Shown: in pieces, positions 60,355-64,000 of the stretch
How the letters are laid out: every line of letters begins with the position of its first letter
Numbering within the stretch: position 1 is the stretch's first letter
Assembly (NCBI RefSeq): GCF_006861655.1
Contig: NZ_SESI01000001.1
Span: 694,328-758,327 of the forward strand
Direction of reading: 5' to 3'
Length of the DNA stretch: 64,000 bases
Origin: Halonotius roseus
Lineage (GTDB): Archaea > Halobacteriota > Halobacteria > Halobacteriales > Haloferacaceae
Made by a program: the position numbers and the translations under genes
Notes under the pieces: model-generated
Database searches by the model: none
The model's input: only the letters and a program-made list of their open reading frames with translations
Told to the model about the DNA's origin: nothing

Positions 60355-62523
60355 CTACTGGATTCGCGTGCCGATCGGGGCGTCGCCGTGGGTCGTTAGC
60401 AGGTCGGCCTCCTCGCCGGCAGCCAGCAGCATCCCGTTGGATTCGACGCCGAACAGCTCGGCTTTTTCGAGGTTGGCGACGATGATGACGCGGGTGCCCG
60501 GCAGGTCGCTGAGGTCGTGGAGCTGTTTGATTCCCGCGACGAGCTGGCGTTCCTCGTGGCCGATGTCGACCTGTAGCTTGGCGAGCTTGTCGGCATCTTC
60601 GACGCCCTCAGCATCAATGATCTCGCCGACACGGAGGTCGAGGTCTTGGAAGTCCTCGAAGCTGATTCGCTCGTCGGTGAGGGCTTCGAGGTCGGCGGCC
60701 TGTGCATCGGTGTCGTCGTCAGTGGTGTCGTCGGTCATGGTGTCGTTGTCAGTCTCGTCTGCGTCGTCAGCGTCATCCTCGTCCGCTTCGTCGTCGGTCG
60801 CGGCCTCAACGCGCTGTTCGAGCTTCTCGTTGAGTTCCTCGACGCGTTCGGGCTCGATCTTGGCGAACAGTTCGTCGGGTTCGTCGAACGCGCCCTGCGG
60901 GGCCTCGCGGGCGACGTCGACCGTCGCGTCGGCGACATCGCCGTCCTCGCCGAGTTGGGCCCAGAGCCGCTGGCAGGTGTCGGGCGCAACGGGCTGGAAG
61001 AGCACAGCGAGAGCCTTCGAGAGCTGAACACAGTCGTAGATGACCTGTTCGGCGCGCTCGGGATCGTCATCGGTCAGTTTCCACGGTTCGTTGCGCTGGA
61101 TGTACTCGTTGCCGAACTGCGCGAGGTCGATGGCGGCGTTGCCGGCCTTGCGGATCGAGTAGTCGTTGATCGCGGCCTCGAAGTCGGCGACGGCGTCGGC
61201 GATTCGGTCGTCGACCTCCTCGGAAACGGTCGCGTCGGGCGCGCCGCCGTAGTTGCGGGCGGCAAACAGCAGCGAGCGGTAGACGAAGTTGCCGAGCGTC
61301 CCCACCAGTTCGGTGTTGACGCGGTCGCGGAACTTGTCCCACGAGAAGTCCACGTCCTGCTGGAAGCCGCCGTTGGTGGCGAGATAGTAGCGCAGGAGAT
61401 CGGGATGGAAGCCCTCCTCAAGGTACTCGTCAGCCCAGACCGCGCGGTCGCGGCTCGTCGAGAAGCCCTTGCCACCGAGGGTGACAAAGCCGGAGGCCAT
61501 GATCGCCCGCGGCTCGACGTAGCCCGCGCCGTTGAGCATCGCCGGCCAGAAGATCGCGTGGTGTTGGATGATATCGCGGCCGATAACGTGGACGATCTCG
61601 CCAGCGTCCTTCCAGGGCTGCTCCCAGTCGTAGACCTCACTGCCGACGCGCTCGGTGTACTGTTTGGTCGACGAGATGTATTCTATCGGTGCGTCGACCC
61701 AGACGTAAAGGACGAGGTCATCGGCATCGTCGCCATCGTCGCCGTCTGCGCCATCGTCGCTGTCACCCTCGTCAGCGTCTTCGGGATAGTCGATCCCCCA
61801 GTCGAGATCGCGCGTGATACACCAATCCTGGAGGCCGGATTCGATCCACTCTCGCGGCTGATTCTGGGCGTTCGACGTGCCTTCGAGTCGGTCGAGAAAG
61901 TCGGAGAGGTACTCCTCGAACTCGGAGACTTCGAAGAACTTGTGGGTGCGTTCGTGGTACTCGGCGGGGTTGCCGGTGATCGAGGAGACGGGGTCTTCGA
62001 TCTCGCCTGGTTCGAGATGCCGTTGACAGCCGTCGTCGCACTCGTCGCCGCGGGCCGTCTCGCCGCAATAGGGACAGGTTCCTTCGACGTAGCGATCCGG
62101 GAGGTGTTGATCCTCGATCGGATCGTAGGCCACCATGATCTCCTTCTCGTAGATGTGACCGTTGGCGGCGAGATCGCGGACGATTTCCTGGGTGAGTTCG
62201 GTGTTGGTCGCGTCGTGGGTGTGGCCGTAGTTGTCGAACTCGATGTCGAACTCCGGGAACGTCTGCTTGTAGGTTTCGTGCCATTCGAGGGCGAACTCCT
62301 CGGGCGAGATGCCCTCCTTGTCGGCGTTGACGGCGACCGGCGTCCCATGCATGTCAGACCCGCAGACGAAGGCGGTCTGTTGGCCGAGCGTTTCGAGTGC
62401 GCGGGCGTACACGTCGCCGCCGACGTAGGTTCGGAGGTGGCCGACGTGCAGGTCGCCGTTGGCGTACGGCAGCCCGCAGGTCACCACCGCAGGATCGTCG
62501 GTCGGAAACTCGTCGTGACTCAT
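60355..62523 (-). CDS. metG: Methionyl-tRNA synthetase
   Basis: 722 aa class I synthetase. CGLPYANGDLHVGHLRTY contains the HIGH-type motif (HVGH); GGKGFSTSRD is the KMSKS-type loop. The connective peptide has zinc-binding CPYCGETARGDECDDGCQRH. After the anticodon-binding helices and an acidic Asp-Glu-rich linker (about 590-620), a C-terminal OB-fold tRNA-binding domain begins at FEDFQDLDLRVGEI. ATG 62523. A TATA-like CTTTTAGG lies at -24 to -33. Confidence 0.97.
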   Translation of the reverse strand: MSHDEFPTDDPAVVTCGLPYANGDLHVGHLRTYVGGDVYARALETLGQQTAFVCGSDMHGTPVAVNADKEGISPEEFALEWHETYKQTFPEFDIEFDNYGHTHDATNTELTQEIVRDLAANGHIYEKEIMVAYDPIEDQHLPDRYVEGTCPYCGETARGDECDDGCQRHLEPGEIEDPVSSITGNPAEYHERTHKFFEVSEFEEYLSDFLDRLEGTSNAQNQPREWIESGLQDWCITRDLDWGIDYPEDADEGDSDDGADGDDGDDADDLVLYVWVDAPIEYISSTKQYTERVGSEVYDWEQPWKDAGEIVHVIGRDIIQHHAIFWPAMLNGAGYVEPRAIMASGFVTLGGKGFSTSRDRAVWADEYLEEGFHPDLLRYYLATNGGFQQDVDFSWDKFRDRVNTELVGTLGNFVYRSLLFAARNYGGAPDATVSEEVDDRIADAVADFEAAINDYSIRKAGNAAIDLAQFGNEYIQRNEPWKLTDDDPERAEQVIYDCVQLSKALAVLFQPVAPDTCQRLWAQLGEDGDVADATVDVAREAPQGAFDEPDELFAKIEPERVEELNEKLEQRVEAATDDEADEDDADDADETDNDTMTDDTTDDDTDAQAADLEALTDERISFEDFQDLDLRVGEIIDAEGVEDADKLAKLQVDIGHEERQLVAGIKQLHDLSDLPGTRVIIVANLEKAELFGVESNGMLLAAGEEADLLTTHGDAPIGTRIQ

Positions 62524-62546
62524 TGGCTATGTGTTGGCGATGAGAG

Positions 62547-62556
62547 CCTAAAAGCC
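62547..62556 (-). promoter_or_regulatory. TATA box of metG
   Basis: GGCTTTTAGG on the minus strand, 24-33 bases before the ATG, consistent with a leaderless transcript. Confidence 0.5.
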
Positions 62557-62620
62557 GCTGATTCGTCGTCGACTACGGACGGATACAGAACTGACGATCA
62601 AGAATCGAATTGCCGCGGAC

Positions 62621-62866
62621 TCAACAATGCTGGTCGATCCACGCACACCACGCCTGAAAGTCCGCCGCGCCGCACTGATCGGCAATTGAGTGGAGCGTCC
62701 CGATCCGGATCTCGTCGTGCATCGGGACATCGACGAGACGAACCTCACCGGTGCCTTCGTTCTCGTATCGAAGGCGGACGTGGCTCCCATGACGCTGTTG
62801 GGGGACATAGCCGAAGTGAGTCAGTACGCCGATTATCTCACGGCCCGAAAACGTCGTCCGAACCAT
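62621..62866 (-). CDS. hicA: HicA-type mRNA interferase toxin
   Basis: 81 aa. Double-stranded-RNA-binding fold typical of HicA: FSGREIIGVLTHFGYVPQQR followed by the catalytic-His motif HGSHVRLRY, then VDVPMHDEIRIGTLHSIADQCG. The extra C-terminal stretch FQAWCAWIDQHC is unusual. The hicB-like gene ends three bases upstream. Toxin activity inferred from family. Confidence 0.85.
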   Translation of the reverse strand: MVRTTFSGREIIGVLTHFGYVPQQRHGSHVRLRYENEGTGEVRLVDVPMHDEIRIGTLHSIADQCGAADFQAWCAWIDQHC

Positions 62867-62869
62867 CGA

Positions 62870-63154
62870 TCACTGCATAAACTCCGGGATGCCGTCGTGG
62901 TCTTCACGCGCCGCCGCGACCTCGTCAGGATCGATCCCCAACTCTTCGAGAAATGCCTCTTCATCGTCGATCCGCTCGCCTTCGCCGTTTTCGAGAGCCA
63001 ACACGTCCGCAAGCTGCGACAGTGCTTCGGCCCGCGTGTCGCCACCGCGAGCCAATCCGGTTTCGATATCCCGCGCCGTGATCGAGCCATCGGACTCGTG
63101 GATAAACTCTACCCCACCGGATTTCTCGGATCCGTCTTTCGTCGCGCTATCCAT
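62870..63154 (-). CDS. hicB: HicB-type antitoxin
   Basis: 94 aa. Partial RNase-H-like HicB fold: GSITARDIETGLARGGDTRAEALSQLADVLAL, which matches the G-x-AS-G-DT-x-EA-L pattern. The C-terminal part (IDDEEAFLEELGIDPDEVAA) resembles a short helical/DNA-binding tail. HicB binds HicA and represses the operon. Antitoxin-first order here, with a three-base gap. Confidence 0.82.
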   Translation of the reverse strand: MDSATKDGSEKSGGVEFIHESDGSITARDIETGLARGGDTRAEALSQLADVLALENGEGERIDDEEAFLEELGIDPDEVAAAREDHDGIPEFMQ

Positions 63155-63241
63155 TGTTGCCTGCGACTACGTCGGAACAGTGAATAAGCGTTCGGGCGGC
63201 ATCGGCGACGCCGTGGCCACAGCGTCGATACGAGACGACAC

Positions 63242-64000
63242 CTACGACCGAACGCGATCCAGATCAGCGAGAAACGCCTCCAGGGACGCCCGACTCACGT
63301 GCGGCATACAGACGATTCGGAGATTACCATCGGCCGTGCGGGCGATCCGCCACTCCTCATCGCGTAACGCCTCAAACGTCGCCGGCGACAGCGAGGCCGT
63401 TACCAGCGGCAGCGTCGGATCGACGACCTCGATCCCACGGGCGGCGAGTTCGTCGGCCAGGAACTCGGCGTTGGCCTGCTGCTCGCGGTACTGCTGGCGG
63501 TAGCCCGCCGGCCACAGTTCGTCCATCGCGGCGACCGCGCCGGCGACGCCCGCACCGCTGCGGGTGCCGGTGAGCGTCGCCTGCGATGTGGTTTCCAGAT
63601 ACGGTGTATCGACCGCGAGTGCGTCAACCGTTTCGCGCTCACGAGCGAGCAATCCGCCCGCCGGGACGGGTGCCTGGCCGAACTTGTGGGGATCAATCGC
63701 CATCGAGTCGATGGGTGCGTCGGCGAACGACCACTCGTAGTCGGTGAACGGGAGAATGAACCCGCCCCATGAGGCGTCGACGTGCATGCGCGCGCCGGCG
63801 TCGCGGGCGAGGTCGGTCATCGCGGGAATCGGGTCGACGCGGCCGTACTCCGTCGATCCGGCGACGCCGATCACCAGTGCGGTGTCGTCGTCGACGGCGG
63901 CTTCCACCGCGTCGAGATCGGCGCGGTGGTCGTCGTCGACGGGGACGGTGCGGAGTTCGACGCCGAGCATTTCGGCCGCCTTGGTCACGCTGAAGTGGAC
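63242..64000 (-). CDS. mfnA: MfnA-type PLP decarboxylase, 5' end beyond the window
   Basis: The C-terminal ~252 codons of a group II PLP decarboxylase. [22 protein letters not shown] continues in frame to the window edge. [13 protein letters not shown] holds the PLP Asp, and [15 protein letters not shown] the Schiff-base Lys. [14 protein letters not shown] follows. Haloarchaeal MfnA homologues decarboxylate L-aspartate (to beta-alanine for CoA) or tyrosine. Partial at the 5' end only because of the window boundary. Confidence 0.92.
   Translation of the reverse strand, partial: VHFSVTKAAEMLGVELRTVPVDDDHRADLDAVEAAVDDDTALVIGVAGSTEYGRVDPIPAMTDLARDAGARMHVDASWGGFILPFTDYEWSFADAPIDSMAIDPHKFGQAPVPAGGLLARERETVDALAVDTPYLETTSQATLTGTRSGAGVAGAVAAMDELWPAGYRQQYREQQANAEFLADELAARGIEVVDPTLPLVTASLSPATFEALRDEEWRIARTADGNLRIVCMPHVSRASLEAFLADLDRVRS

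Noticed and set aside
60646-62880. Open frame of 744 codons on the plus strand across metG
   Set aside because: Exact antisense shadow of a well-conserved MetRS. GC-rich codon bias keeps the opposite frame open; composition is Val/Asp/Gly-rich without motifs.

Overview
The window looks like chromosome of an extremely halophilic archaeon (class Halobacteria). Most of it is GC-rich. Its predicted proteins are very acidic, Tat/lipobox signals are common, and starts are often leaderless with an AT-rich TATA box about 25-30 bases upstream. Diagnostic archaeal genes include a CetZ tubulin homologue, TFB, a HalX-type response regulator, a DRG GTPase, archaeal-type MetRS and MfnA. I cannot name the genus. 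No rRNA, tRNA or CRISPR array was seen.

Layout. 0-8 kb: cetZ, a VOC protein, an RHH/PIN toxin-antitoxin operon with a membrane-protein rider, DRG GTPase, a MazEF-type pair, small haloarchaeal proteins (two resembling cytochrome-oxidase-cluster membrane proteins) and a GAF histidine kinase. 8-19 kb: the succinylase-branch lysine cluster (dapE, lysA, dapD, dapB, dapA). It is broken up by a membrane-protein gene, an intact IS5-type element, a DsbA-like lipoprotein with a membrane partner, and a small HTH pair. No dapF is present. Four copies of a hairpin-rich dispersed repeat lie at 10.7, 12.7-13.9, 19.4 and 20.6 kb and bracket two single genes as inverted pairs. 19-25 kb: aldo/keto reductase, IMPase-like phosphatase, a lipoprotein, two PH-domain membrane proteins, KDPG aldolase.

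25-41 kb is the most accessory part. It holds a protein of seven HTH-like repeats with a C-terminal membrane anchor, a low-GC lipoprotein with an almost perfectly duplicated domain, and an ABC-2 exporter. It also holds a tight four-gene membrane-glycosylation operon (GT2 fused to a GT-C domain, a second GT2, GtrA, and a DUF368 polyprenyl-phosphate flippase homologue) and a secreted GH5 cellulase with two chitin/cellulose-binding modules in AT-rich DNA.

41-64 kb is more ordinary: aldo/keto reductase, a SelW-like protein, HalX regulator, a heme-synthesis block (CtaA-like/CtaB fusion) divergent from coxB, a 7TM histidine kinase, DICT protein, TFB, a BtuF-like protein, a voltage-gated-type K+ channel, stomatin/NfeD, RidA-like protein, pyruvate kinase, CheY-like regulator, VTT protein, GtrA plus sulfatase-fold protein, MetRS, a HicAB pair and mfnA running off the right edge.

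The strongest candidates for something undescribed are the modular palindrome-bearing repeat family (with an IS sitting exactly in one of its hairpins and dapF missing between two copies), the membrane-anchored seven-HTH protein with its overlapping 30-codon upstream ORF, and the fused glycosyltransferase/flippase operon.
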